Source: an uncultured Colwellia sp. (GTDB lineage Bacteria > Pseudomonadota > Gammaproteobacteria > Enterobacterales > Alteromonadaceae). From it: a DNA stretch of 37,868 nucleotides. How positions within the stretch are numbered: the first letter of the stretch is position 1; the number at the start of each line of letters is the position of its first letter. The translations under genes and the position numbers were made by a program. The notes under the pieces were generated by a model. That model did no database searches and had not been told where the DNA came from. It saw only the letters and a program-made list of their open reading frames with translations. Shown piece by piece: positions 1 to 7,929 of this stretch. The stretch lies in NCBI GenBank assembly GCA_913063325.1, contig CAJXYE010000046.1:1-37868 (forward strand), read 5' to 3'.

Positions 1-524
1 CCTTTATTTACTTTACCGTTATAGATGTTCCATAATTCTGGACGTTGGCTTTTTGGATCCCAACGATGGTTTTCATCGCGGAATGAATAAACACGTTCTT
101 TAGCACGTGATTTTTCTTCATCGCGACGTGCGCCACCAAAAGCAGCATCAAAACCAAATTTGTTTAATGCTTGTTTTAAGCCTTGAGTTTTCATGACATC
201 GGTATGCGTAGCACTACCGTGGGTAAAGGGACCCATGCCCATTTCAATACCTTCAGGATTTTGATGCACAAGTAATTCAAAACCATACTCTTTCGCAATT
301 TTGTCACGAAAGGCAATCATTTCTTTAAATTTCCAATTAGTATCAACATGCAATAACGGGAAAGGTATTTTACCTGGGGCAAAAGCTTTGCGAGCCAAAT
401 GTAGTAATACTGCCGAGTCTTTACCGACTGAATACAACATCACGGGATTATCAAATTCAGCTGCTACCTCACGAAAAATATGGATAGATTCAGCTTCAAG
501 TGTTTTTAAATGGGTTAAATTCAT
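1..524 (-). CDS. cysD: Sulfate adenylyltransferase subunit 2 (CysD), N-terminal part
   Basis: This is the small subunit of ATP sulfurylase, which with the GTPase CysN makes adenosine 5'-phosphosulfate from ATP and sulfate in the cytoplasm, the first step of sulfate assimilation. About 174 N-terminal residues are visible, starting [20 protein letters not shown]; the rest lies beyond the left edge (the family is about 300 residues). The PP-loop YSVGKDS lies near residue 31, followed by the family stretches [10 protein letters not shown] and [16 protein letters not shown]. The start is the ATG at 524. A plus-strand reading of 301-552 is only a shadow of this gene. Its usual partner cysN should lie further left. 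Recognition is by motif and is firm. Confidence 0.95.
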   Translation of the reverse strand, partial: MNLTHLKTLEAESIHIFREVAAEFDNPVMLYSVGKDSAVLLHLARKAFAPGKIPFPLLHVDTNWKFKEMIAFRDKIAKEYGFELLVHQNPEGIEMGMGPFTHGSATHTDVMKTQGLKQALNKFGFDAAFGGARRDEEKSRAKERVYSFRDENHRWDPKSQRPELWNIYNGKVNK

Positions 525-704
525 TGCTAATATAAACTTTATGAAAAATTAATGAGCTTATGATGCCATAAATAGATATGTTTTCCATCATAACAAACGC
601 ATTTTATATAACAAAAAGTAATAAGCACACCTATTATTAACGTTTTTAATCTAAAGTAGATCTCGTTTTCAGAGTCCTCTGTCAAAGTATAAAAAATATT
701 ATAA

Positions 705-728
705 AAAAGTCAGCCTAGGCTGACTTTT
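705..728 (-). terminator. Hairpin terminator downstream of comEA-like gene
   Basis: A perfect 24-base palindrome (arm AAAAGTCAGCCT) lies 24 bases past the stop of the comEA-like gene. Its ends are A/T runs, so it can act as an intrinsic terminator for the leftward transcript and shield cysD from read-through. The rest of the 525-751 gap is AT-rich with no gene; it should hold the cysD promoter, but I cannot pick a clear one. Confidence 0.7.
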
Positions 729-751
729 AGAAAGGGTTTCCTTTAACTCCT

Positions 752-1090
752 TTAAAGACTTAATCTCGCTTTATTTTGGCTAACAATTTTCTCACCAATA
801 CCACTAACCTTAATGAGTTCATCAACTGATTTAAAGCCCCCCATTTGTTGTCGATAAACAATAATAGCTTGTGCTTTAGTATCTCCAACGCCTTTTAAGG
901 TGGTCAATTGTTCAAAGGTTGATTCATTCAGGTTAACAACATGCTTCTCTGTTACTTGTGAATTCTGTGTTTTAACAGACTGAGATACACTAACCTCCTT
1001 GGTAAAACCAAGCGGAGAGTTAACAAGTAAAATAAAGCCTAATGTTAAGGCCGACATAGTTCTATTGAGGTATTTTGGCTTATTATTCAT
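752..1090 (-). CDS. ComEA-like helix-hairpin-helix DNA-binding protein
   Basis: A small exported protein of 112 residues. Residues about 10-30 form a hydrophobic signal segment (ALTLGFILLVNSPLGF). After a polar linker, residues about 51-112 carry the two helix-hairpin-helix motifs of the ComEA family (TTLKGVGDTKAQAII and IKVSGIGEKIV). The family binds double-stranded DNA in the periplasm and passes it to the ComEC channel during natural transformation. A comEC gene lies in this same window at 23233-25833. The start is ATG 1090, with GGAATGAAAG just upstream. It is a single-gene unit ending in the palindrome at 705-728. Family call firm; a role in DNA uptake here is inferred. Confidence 0.88.
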   Translation of the reverse strand: MNNKPKYLNRTMSALTLGFILLVNSPLGFTKEVSVSQSVKTQNSQVTEKHVVNLNESTFEQLTTLKGVGDTKAQAIIVYRQQMGGFKSVDELIKVSGIGEKIVSQNKARLSL

Positions 1091-1294
1091 CTTTCATTCC
1101 TTGTAAAGTAATACGTTAATAATTAACTGCCAAGCGCCCACTACAAAATCGAGTAATTACGTAGCAGTCCTTATTAGGTGTAGTTGTCAAACTTTCTAAA
1201 GTCAAAAAAACTTAATTGACGATATAAATTTTTTACGAGCTGCACTTTCAAGATAGTGGTCTAACTAAACTGAGACAACCCAACACTTATGAGT

Positions 1295-1313
1295 GAGAAT
1301 CATTACCATTCGC
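1295..1313 (-). promoter_or_regulatory. Fur-like box upstream of sitABCD
   Basis: Read on the minus strand this is GCGAATGGTAATGATTCTC, which matches 14 of 19 positions of the classic Fur consensus GATAATGATAATCATTATC. It lies 65 bases before the sitA start at 1379, where a repressor could block the promoter. The 1091-1378 gap otherwise shows nothing but AT-rich sequence. The match is by eye, and a Mur/Mn-type regulator could use a similar site. Confidence 0.6.
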
Positions 1314-1378
1314 ATTGATGCGGTTGTAGTAAGATGCTAACATTGATTTTACTCTCTAGTCATCTTAAAGGAAGGTGC

Positions 1379-2266
1379 ATGGCGCGCATTTTATATCCAT
1401 GTTTGTTAGTTCTGTTACTAACCAATATGGCAGTGGCACAACCGACAAAAAAATTTAAAGTTCTCACTAGCTTTACCATTATCGCCGATATAGCGAAAAA
1501 CATTGCTGGGGAGGCCGCTCAAGTAGAGTCTATGACCAAGGTCAATGCTGAAATTCATAATTACCAAGTAACCCCAAGTGATATCCGCCGAGCCCAAAAT
1601 GCTGACTTACTTTTATACAATGGCTTAAATTTAGAGCGTTGGTTTGAAAAATTTTTTAATAACTTAAATAATATTCCAAGAGAAGTTGTCAGTAACAATA
1701 TTGCGCCATTAGGTATTGGCCTAGGTCCATATAAAGGCAAGCCGAACCCTCATGCTTGGATGTCGGCTGATAATGCTAACATTTATATTGATAATATCCG
1801 TGCAGCCCTAGTAAAGCACGATCCTATAAATACTGAGCTTTATAATAAAAATGCAAAAATCTACGCCAACAAATTACAAAAAGCACTGGCGCCATTAAAA
1901 CAGCAGCTTAGCCTCATTCCAGCAGACAAACGTTGGTTAGTAACAAGCGAAGGAGCGTTTAGCTACTTGGCGAGAGACTATCAATTAAAAGAACTATATT
2001 TATGGCCCATTAATGCAGATGCTCAAGGTACACCGCAACAAATACGACAGGTAATAGATAAGATTAAACAGCACAAGATCACTACTATTTTTAGCGAAAG
2101 TACTGTATCAGCCAAACCAGCACAGCAAGTTGCTCGTGCGACTAACGTACATTATGGCGGCGTACTTTATGTTGACTCCTTAAGTAATAAACAAGGACCT
2201 GTCCCTAATTACATAGAGCTGCTCAAAGTAACTTTAACGACTATCAATCAAGGGTTACAACAATAA
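1379..2266 (+). CDS. sitA: Mn/Fe ABC transporter substrate-binding protein (SitA/YfeA type)
   Basis: The periplasmic metal-binding protein of a SitABCD/YfeABCD-type importer. I start it at ATG 1379 because AAAGGAAGG lies just upstream and the protein then opens with a clean signal peptide cut after residue 20 (AVA/QP); an earlier in-frame ATG at 1334 would put 15 extra residues before it. Length 295 residues. The four metal ligands of the family are in place: H60 (AEIHNYQ), H125 (NPHAWM), E191 ([13 protein letters not shown]) and D266 (YVDSLS). The stretches [13 protein letters not shown] and [14 protein letters not shown] are typical of the Sit/Yfe branch rather than of ZnuA, and there is no His-rich loop. 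It is first in an operon with tight overlaps. Manganese versus ferrous iron cannot be decided from sequence. Confidence 0.9.
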   Translation: MARILYPCLLVLLLTNMAVAQPTKKFKVLTSFTIIADIAKNIAGEAAQVESMTKVNAEIHNYQVTPSDIRRAQNADLLLYNGLNLERWFEKFFNNLNNIPREVVSNNIAPLGIGLGPYKGKPNPHAWMSADNANIYIDNIRAALVKHDPINTELYNKNAKIYANKLQKALAPLKQQLSLIPADKRWLVTSEGAFSYLARDYQLKELYLWPINADAQGTPQQIRQVIDKIKQHKITTIFSESTVSAKPAQQVARATNVHYGGVLYVDSLSNKQGPVPNYIELLKVTLTTINQGLQQ

Positions 2267-3156
2267 TGCATGGTTTAGAAGTTAACAATATTAGTGTCAG
2301 TTATAACAATGGTCATTGCGCATTATCTAATGCTAGCTTCATCTTGCCCATCGGCTCTATTACCGCGCTTGTCGGAATTAATGGCAGCGGAAAATCAACC
2401 ATGTTTAAAGCAATTATGGGTTTTGTATACCTCAGCCAAGGCGAAGTTGAAATATTAGGGCAATCGGTGAAACAGGCATTAAAAAATAATCTCGTTGCTT
2501 ATGTACCGCAGAGTGAAGAAATAGATTGGCACTTCCCTATTCTAGTTGAAGACGTCGTTATGATGGGTCGCTATGGTCATATGAACATGTTTAGGCAAGC
2601 GAAAGAAAGTGACCATCTACAAGTAGAGCAAGCTTTATCTCGGGTGAATATGAGTCAATATCGCTACCGCCAAATAAACGAGCTTTCCGGTGGCCAGAAA
2701 AAACGTGTCTTCCTTGCCAGAGCATTAGCACAAGAAAGTCAGGTTATCTTACTGGATGAACCGTTCACTGGAATTGACGTGCAAACAGAAGAGCAAATAA
2801 TGGACTTGTTAAGAGGGTTGCGCGCCGAAGGAAAAGTTATTTTAGTCTCAACACATAATTTAGGCAGTGTACCCGAATTTTGTGACAGAACAGTGTTAAT
2901 TAAACAAACGATTATAGCCCAAGGGTTAACCAAAAACGTGTTTACTCAAGAAAACCTGCAAAAAGCCTTTGGCGGGGTACTACGTCACTTTGTCTTAGCC
3001 GGTGAGACCCTGCATAAAGATGATGATGCCAGACAAGTGACTATTTTATCTGATGATGAACGCCCAGTTGTGCTTTATGGTGAACAAGATAACAGTCACT
3101 TAAGTAGTCAATTAAACAGGCATGCAAAGTCTACTCACGATGTAGTTAAGCAATGA
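2266..3156 (+). CDS. sitB: Mn/Fe ABC transporter ATPase (SitB type)
   Basis: The cytoplasmic ATPase that powers the metal importer. In 296 residues it shows the Walker A loop GINGSGKST (37-45), the signature LSGGQ (140-144), Walker B ILLDEP (161-166) and the H-loop histidine H197 (STHN). After about residue 230 there is a polar tail seen in Sit/Yfe ATPases. The ATG overlaps the sitA stop by one base (TAATG) and the stop overlaps the sitC start (ATGA), so translation is probably coupled. The family call is certain; the metal is inferred from sitA. Confidence 0.92.
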   Translation: MHGLEVNNISVSYNNGHCALSNASFILPIGSITALVGINGSGKSTMFKAIMGFVYLSQGEVEILGQSVKQALKNNLVAYVPQSEEIDWHFPILVEDVVMMGRYGHMNMFRQAKESDHLQVEQALSRVNMSQYRYRQINELSGGQKKRVFLARALAQESQVILLDEPFTGIDVQTEEQIMDLLRGLRAEGKVILVSTHNLGSVPEFCDRTVLIKQTIIAQGLTKNVFTQENLQKAFGGVLRHFVLAGETLHKDDDARQVTILSDDERPVVLYGEQDNSHLSSQLNRHAKSTHDVVKQ

Positions 3157-4085
3157 TTGCCGAATTACTAAGCCCTTTTGGCTATGATTACATGCTTAAT
3201 GCTATGTTAGTCAGCGCCTTGATTGGCGGGGTTTGCGCCTTTTTATCCGTGTACTTAATGCTAAAAGGCTGGTCGTTAATAGGTGATGCGCTCTCTCACT
3301 CTATCGTGCCCGGTGTTGCCGGCGCGTATATGTTAGGTTTGCCTTTTGCACTTGGTGCATTTTTTTCCGGTGGTTTAGCGGCAACCACCATGTTATTTCT
3401 TCATCAAAAATCTAAACTAAAAGTCGACGCTATTATTGGTTTGATCTTCACTTCTTTTTTTGGTTTAGGCTTATTTATGGTGTCTATATCGCCAAGCTCC
3501 ATCAATATTCAAACCATAGTACTCGGTAATATATTAGCCATTACTCCCCAAGATACTCTGCAACTTGTGTTAATCGGCGGTATTTCTTTAGCGATATTAT
3601 TATTTAAATGGAAAGATTTGATGGTTGTTTTTTTTGACGAGCATCACGCCAGAAGTATTGGCATAAATACAGTTGCCCTTAAAATAGTGTTTTTTACTTT
3701 ACTTAGCGCCTCAACTGTTGCGGCGTTACAAACTGTTGGCGCTTTTTTAGTTATTGCTATGGTAGTTACTCCTGGCGCTACTGCATATCTACTTAGTGAT
3801 AAATTTTCAATGGTTATCAAGATCAGTGTCGCTATTGGCACATTCAGTGCCTTTTTCGGGGCTTATTTGAGTTACTTTATTGATGGCGCAACGGGTGGTG
3901 TTATTGTGTTATTACAAGCCGTCATTTTCCTTCTTGCATTTGTTTTTGCTCCAAAACATGGTTTGCTCGCCAGCAAGAAAAAAGCCAATGATAGCCTTAA
4001 CAAAAATAAGTTAAAGCCACTTAATGAAAATGGACACATTGATATTAACCGTTGCAAAAGCGAGGTTGACAATGCCATTGTTTGA
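3153..4085 (+). CDS. sitC: Mn/Fe ABC transporter permease 1 (SitC type)
   Basis: An inner-membrane permease of the ABC-3 family (ZnuB/MntB/SitC), 310 residues, with about eight hydrophobic helices between residues 15 and 270. The family stretch [23 protein letters not shown] lies near residues 37-60, and [11 protein letters not shown] near 205-215. The polar lysine-rich C-terminus overlaps the next gene. It shares about the same length and layout with the second permease, as expected for the SitC/SitD pair, which together form the channel. It overlaps sitB by four bases. Confidence 0.9.
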   Translation: MIAELLSPFGYDYMLNAMLVSALIGGVCAFLSVYLMLKGWSLIGDALSHSIVPGVAGAYMLGLPFALGAFFSGGLAATTMLFLHQKSKLKVDAIIGLIFTSFFGLGLFMVSISPSSINIQTIVLGNILAITPQDTLQLVLIGGISLAILLFKWKDLMVVFFDEHHARSIGINTVALKIVFFTLLSASTVAALQTVGAFLVIAMVVTPGATAYLLSDKFSMVIKISVAIGTFSAFFGAYLSYFIDGATGGVIVLLQAVIFLLAFVFAPKHGLLASKKKANDSLNKNKLKPLNENGHIDINRCKSEVDNAIV

Positions 4086-4998
4086 TCCCCTTTTAACAAA
4101 TGCTTGGATAGCCGTTTTATTAGAGCCTTTTCAATTTACCTTTATGCAACAAGCTTTCACCCTCGTGATACTTATAGCGATACCGACGGCACTGCTGTCT
4201 TGCTTTTTGGTACTTAAAGGTTGGTCATTAATGGGTGATGCTATTTCACACTCCATCTTACCTGGAGTAGTTATCGCATATATTATGGCAATCCCTTATG
4301 CCGTAGGTGCCTTTGTTGCAGGAATATTTTGCGCTTTAGCCACTGGTTACATCAAAGAGCATACCCGATTAAAGGAAGATACCGTTATGGGCGTTGTTTT
4401 CTCTAGTTTATTTGCTTTAGGTTTAGTTATGATGAGTAAAATTGAGTCTGGCGTTCACCTGGATCATATTTTATTTGGCGATATGCTGGGTTTAAGCTGG
4501 TCCAATATTGTCGAATCGGCGGTAATTTCAATAGCTGTTATCGGCTTTATGGTTGTCAAAGGTAGAGATCTTGTGGTGTATATATTTGATCACCAGCATG
4601 CGAAAGTCATTGGCTTATCTGTGAAATTTTTACATTATAGTTTACTGGTTATTTTATCTCTTACTATTGTTGCATCATTAAAAGTTGTGGGCATGATTTT
4701 GGTGATTTCATTATTGATAGCGCCTGGGGCTATTGCCTTCTTATTAACCAATAAATTCAGCCATATGCTCAGTTTAGCGGTCATTATTTCGGTCTTGTGT
4801 TCAATCGCTGGCGTTTACCTGAGTTTCTTTATTGATAGTGCGCCAGCGCCGACCATTATAATGATGATGTCATTACTTTTTATTATGGTCTTTAGCTACC
4901 AGCAAATAAATAATGTAGTAATGATGAAGAAGCCAGAAAAAACAACTTTCGCCATCAATAACAAACACAATACCAAAGCACCTGTCGATGCTTTGTAG
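4072..4998 (+). CDS. sitD: Mn/Fe ABC transporter permease 2 (SitD type)
   Basis: Second ABC-3 family permease, 308 residues from the ATG at 4072. That start is chosen because AGGTTG lies a few bases upstream and the protein then begins MPLFDPLL; an in-frame ATG at 4024 would add 16 residues inside sitC. The family stretch LKGWSLMGDAISHSILPGVV is present near residues 45-65, and SLLIAPGAIAFLL near 215. The gene overlaps the 3' end of sitC by 14 bases. Two different permeases in one operon is the Sit/Yfe layout, unlike Znu or Mnt systems with one. It ends 26 bases before the convergent lipoprotein gene. Confidence 0.9.
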   Translation: MPLFDPLLTNAWIAVLLEPFQFTFMQQAFTLVILIAIPTALLSCFLVLKGWSLMGDAISHSILPGVVIAYIMAIPYAVGAFVAGIFCALATGYIKEHTRLKEDTVMGVVFSSLFALGLVMMSKIESGVHLDHILFGDMLGLSWSNIVESAVISIAVIGFMVVKGRDLVVYIFDHQHAKVIGLSVKFLHYSLLVILSLTIVASLKVVGMILVISLLIAPGAIAFLLTNKFSHMLSLAVIISVLCSIAGVYLSFFIDSAPAPTIIMMMSLLFIMVFSYQQINNVVMMKKPEKTTFAINNKHNTKAPVDAL

Positions 4999-5017
4999 CC
5001 CAACGTTATGACTGATA

Positions 5018-5045
5018 TGGCAGCTTACTGCCAAACTATTTTATT
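5018..5045 (+). terminator. Possible terminator of sitABCD
   Basis: TGGCAG and CTGCCA form a six-pair stem with a CTTA loop just past sitD, followed by the T-rich AACTATTTTATTT. It overlaps the last codons of the convergent lipoprotein gene. The stem is short, so this is only a fair candidate. Confidence 0.45.
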
Positions 5046-5573
5046 TAATTGCGCTTCGCCTTCAGCTAAATTCATTTTAATGACAATATTGTCTTCATCA
5101 ACACTGATTATTCGCGGTATGCCGCCACCTGCAAATTTTTTATAAATGCTGCGGTCTTCATCCACAGCCAGCGCAATGTTAATGCCACGTTTATCTCGCC
5201 AATCTTTAACCGTATTTTCATCTTCTTCTCTGGCGATGGCGATGATATCAATGCTTTTGTCTGCGAGTATCGCTGAGTTATTCAACGCTTTCATTAAGCG
5301 GTTTGAGTCCGTACACCAAGTAGCAAAAAGCACCACTACCTTTTTCTTATCACTACGGTGTAAATTCATTTCAACACCATCAATGGTGGTAATTGTACTA
5401 ATAGGTAATTGATCACCGGTAATAATGTATTCTGGATATTTCGCTGACTCAGCTTGTAAAGCGCCAGTCGTTTTACAAGCTGACAGTGTTAACCATAAAC
5501 ACGTTATTAGACTTAGTTTTATGGTATTAGCTATGGTGTAACCGCTGGCATTATTCATTATCATGTTCAACAT
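5025..5573 (-). CDS. Thioredoxin-fold (TlpA/redoxin-like) lipoprotein with CxxS active site
   Basis: An exported lipoprotein of 182 residues with a thioredoxin-like fold. I start it at ATG 5573, eight bases after CAGGGA; a TTG seven codons earlier is less likely. A signal peptide ends in the lipobox LSAC with Cys33 as the lipid anchor. The fold core is VVVLFATWCTDSNRLMKAL, so the usual CxxC is CTDS (C87, S90): one catalytic cysteine. Near residue 145 is GGGIPRIISVDED, carrying the cis-proline loop of the family. A lone cysteine suggests a peroxiredoxin-like, isomerase-like or trapping role, not a simple disulfide reductase. It converges on sitABCD but is transcribed alone. The substrate is unknown. 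Confidence 0.7.
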   Translation of the reverse strand: MLNMIMNNASGYTIANTIKLSLITCLWLTLSACKTTGALQAESAKYPEYIITGDQLPISTITTIDGVEMNLHRSDKKKVVVLFATWCTDSNRLMKALNNSAILADKSIDIIAIAREEDENTVKDWRDKRGINIALAVDEDRSIYKKFAGGGIPRIISVDEDNIVIKMNLAEGEAQLNKIVWQ

Positions 5574-5836
5574 TGATGATCCCTGCCTGTTCAATTTTTA
5601 TTATTCAAATAATTGCTACTACAACAAAATAGTACAATAAAACATATCTAATACCAATTTGATTAAATTTCTTCTCAACTCAGAGCTGTACTCAATGTCC
5701 AATAACAAGGCGATTTTTTTTGATTTTAGTCATTCTAAACCAAATGAATTTAACGATGTTAGTGGGCATCGAGTAAGCTACCGCTATAATATCTATGACA
5801 ATACCGTTATTTTTAACGTTAACTGTCGCAGCCTCA

Positions 5837-5866
5837 TAAAAAAAAGCGCCAAAGCGCCCTTTTTAT
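5837..5866 (-). terminator. Terminator of the fagA-fumC unit
   Basis: On the minus strand a stem AAAAGGGCGC / GCGCTTTTTT (two G-U pairs, TTTG loop) is followed by a run of eight T, 43 bases past the fumC stop. This is a strong intrinsic terminator. It lies inside the only open frame of this gap, which argues against that frame being a gene. Confidence 0.8.
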
Positions 5867-5908
5867 TTGCCTGTAACTACAGGAGATTATCACTAGATAT
5901 CCGTTAAG

Positions 5909-7285
5909 TTATAGCCCCCCATAGGTCAGTTTAGTTGGGTCAAGTAACTGCATTAATTCATGGCGAGATAGTTCTGTATTTTCTTCAGCAACCTCGATAA
6001 TCGGACGATTCTCTTTATAAGCTAACTTTGCTATTTCAGCCGCTTTAGCATAACCAATGAGTGGATTAAGCGCAGTCACTAAAATGGGGTTACGTGCTAA
6101 GGCAATCTTTAAATTGTCTTCACGCACGGTAAAACTAGCAATTGCTTTATCTGCCAACAGCCCACTAACATTACTGAGTAACTTGATGCTATTAAGTAAG
6201 TTATACGCGATCATAGGAAGCATAACGTTTAATTCAAAGTTGCCTGACTGACCGCCAATGGTTATCGCCGCATCATTACCTATGACTTGTGCAGCTACCA
6301 TAGCAGCAGCTTCAGGAATAACCGGATTAACTTTACCTGGCATAATTGATGAACCAGGTTGTAACGCTTCCAGCTCTATTTCACCCAAGCCAGCTAAAGG
6401 ACCGGAGTTCATCCAGCGTAAGTCATTAGCTATCTTCATAATAGAGACAGCAACAGTCTTTAATTGCCCAGATAAAGCGACAGCGGTATCTTGCGTGCCA
6501 ATAAGAGGGAAAAAATTATCTGCCGCCTTAAATGTTAGTCCCGTGGTTAGGCTAAGTTGGCGAGCAAACTCATCAGCAAAGTCAGCATGAGCATTAATGC
6601 CCGTACCCACTGCCGTACCACCTTGGGCCAATAATTGTAGTTTCGGTTGGATAGCGCGCAATAAATCAATATTTTGATCTATTTGACTAGCCCAACTCAT
6701 TAAGCTCTGACTAAAGCGCACAGGCATAGCATCCATTAGGTGAGTTCGCCCTGTTTTAACATAACTATCAAGATCTTGTGCTTTTACCTCAATCGTTTGT
6801 TTTAATGCTTCTAAAGCAGGTAATAAATCACGCTCAACCGCAATGGCAGCACTGGTATGTATTGCACTAGGAATAACATCATTACTACTTTGACCACAGT
6901 TAACATGATCATTGGCACTTACTGCCTGTCCTAACTTTATACTTGCTAAATGGGCAATGACTTCATTAGCATTCATATTTGAACTGGTACCCGATCCCGT
7001 TTGATAAATATCAACAGGGAAATGCTGTAATAAGTTAACTGAATTAAGTAAATCATGTACAGAAGCAATAATTGCCTGACCAAGATCTTTTGAAATCAGC
7101 CCTAAGGTAATGTTGACCGATGCCGCTGACCCTTTAATCATTAGCAGTGCTCGGATAAACTCTTCAGGCATAGTTTGCCCGCTGATGGGAAAATTATTAA
7201 CCGCTCTTTGTGTTTGTGCGGCATAAAAGGCTTCCGCAGGGACAGACAATTCGCCCATACTGTCCTTTTCAATACGTGTATTCAT
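5909..7285 (-). CDS. fumC: Class II fumarate hydratase (FumC)
   Basis: Fumarase of the Fe-S-independent class II, converting fumarate and water to L-malate in the TCA cycle; the family is a cytoplasmic homotetramer. The 458 residues match the usual length. Seen in order: TGSGTSSNMNANEVIA near residue 95, CGQSSNDVIPS near 128, GRTHLMDAMPVRF near 180, and the superfamily signature GSSIMPGKVNP near 310-320 with the catalytic serine. The GRTHLMDAMP form is the one I associate with the iron-regulated FumC of pseudomonads. Aspartase and argininosuccinate lyase share the fold, but the N-terminus and substrate motifs favour fumarase. It is the second gene after the FagA-like gene, 94 bases downstream, and is probably controlled by the Fur box at 7766. 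Confidence 0.92.
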   Translation of the reverse strand: MNTRIEKDSMGELSVPAEAFYAAQTQRAVNNFPISGQTMPEEFIRALLMIKGSAASVNITLGLISKDLGQAIIASVHDLLNSVNLLQHFPVDIYQTGSGTSSNMNANEVIAHLASIKLGQAVSANDHVNCGQSSNDVIPSAIHTSAAIAVERDLLPALEALKQTIEVKAQDLDSYVKTGRTHLMDAMPVRFSQSLMSWASQIDQNIDLLRAIQPKLQLLAQGGTAVGTGINAHADFADEFARQLSLTTGLTFKAADNFFPLIGTQDTAVALSGQLKTVAVSIMKIANDLRWMNSGPLAGLGEIELEALQPGSSIMPGKVNPVIPEAAAMVAAQVIGNDAAITIGGQSGNFELNVMLPMIAYNLLNSIKLLSNVSGLLADKAIASFTVREDNLKIALARNPILVTALNPLIGYAKAAEIAKLAYKENRPIIEVAEENTELSRHELMQLLDPTKLTYGGL

Positions 7286-7379
7286 AAAATAATCCTTGGA
7301 TAAATGCCATAACAGTGTCGGTAGTCTCGCTAAAGACTCCTGCTGCCACAGTTGCTTTCAATAAGAGTATTCATGCCCA

Positions 7380-7763
7380 TTAACAGTGGAAGTATTGACT
7401 AGTAATATTTAATTCTAGCCATAAGCCCCGTAAACGCTTTTTACTTGTTTCACATTGACTGATACGGTTTAAGTCGGTTAAAGGGCGATAAATATTATCT
7501 AAACAAAGTTGACGCCAATGCTCAGGCAACAAGTTATCGCAAATGACATCAAGCAATAACCGAAATTGAGCTTGGTACATTTGCCATCTTTCATCATCAT
7601 CAGTATTGATATCGCTACCCGTGAACAATGTTTGCTCTGCCATTAGCCAGAATGAAAGTATTTGAGGGTTATTTTCATCTTCGCCATAACGTACTTTTTG
7701 ACGAATGCTGTTAATCGCTGCTGTCTGTATAGTGAAATAAGTAAAGTTCACGGAAACACCCAT
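7380..7763 (-). CDS. fagA: FagA-like protein, iron-regulated, upstream of fumC
   Basis: A 127-residue soluble protein with no signal peptide. It is rich in aromatic and acidic residues; the stretch LLPEHWRQLCLDNIYRPL near residues 80-97 is its most distinctive part. In Pseudomonas aeruginosa a small Fur-associated gene, fagA, precedes fumC in an iron-repressed operon. The position here (directly upstream of fumC, with a Fur box on the promoter) and the size fit that gene. I name it by context and a loose memory of the family, not by alignment. The molecular function is unknown. The ATG at 7763 lies two bases from the Fur box and has no Shine-Dalgarno sequence, so the transcript is probably near-leaderless; a GTG at codon 5 is an alternative start. 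Confidence 0.6.
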   Translation of the reverse strand: MGVSVNFTYFTIQTAAINSIRQKVRYGEDENNPQILSFWLMAEQTLFTGSDINTDDDERWQMYQAQFRLLLDVICDNLLPEHWRQLCLDNIYRPLTDLNRISQCETSKKRLRGLWLELNITSQYFHC

Positions 7764-7765
7764 TT

Positions 7766-7784
7766 GATAATGATTCGCATTATC
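7766..7784 (-). promoter_or_regulatory. Fur box upstream of fagA-fumC
   Basis: GATAATGATTCGCATTATC matches 16 of 19 positions of the Fur consensus and sits in a palindrome with eight-base arms, TGATAATG and CATTATCA, at 7765-7785. It ends two bases before the FagA-like start codon and covers the -10, so iron-loaded Fur should shut the operon off. Confidence 0.85.
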
Positions 7785-7810
7785 ATACAGTGAATTTACT
7801 GCTTAAACAA
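7782..7810 (-). promoter_or_regulatory. Probable sigma-70 promoter of fagA-fumC
   Basis: On the minus strand TTGTTT (7805-7810) is separated by 17 bases from TATGAT (7782-7787), a near-consensus -10. Transcription would begin about 12 bases before the ATG at 7763. The -10 overlaps the Fur box. Confidence 0.55.
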
Positions 7811-7929
7811 TTGACAAGAATAAAATACAACTAAAACATTTATCTACTAGCGCTTTTGCCATAGCTTAATTAGAATAGCGGTCATTATTATTGTAATTAT
7901 TATCGCCTGGTAATTAGTTTAAGGAAATC

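Noticed and set aside
5659..5907. An 82-codon plus-strand frame between the lipoprotein gene and fumC
   Set aside because: It needs a TTG start, has no ribosome site, runs through the fumC terminator hairpin and resembles no family I know.
6258..6590. Antisense frame inside fumC, and similar frames inside mfd, ruvB, comEC and the sit genes
   Set aside because: Each lies fully within a certain gene on the other strand or in another frame and shows no family motif.
5909..7285. Aspartate ammonia-lyase instead of fumarase
   Set aside because: The shared superfamily signature alone cannot decide, but the N-terminal motif set and the FagA-like neighbour with a Fur box fit FumC.
7380..7763. Treating the FagA-like gene as a spurious frame
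   Set aside because: It has a promoter and Fur box immediately upstream, ordinary amino-acid composition and a conserved position before fumC.
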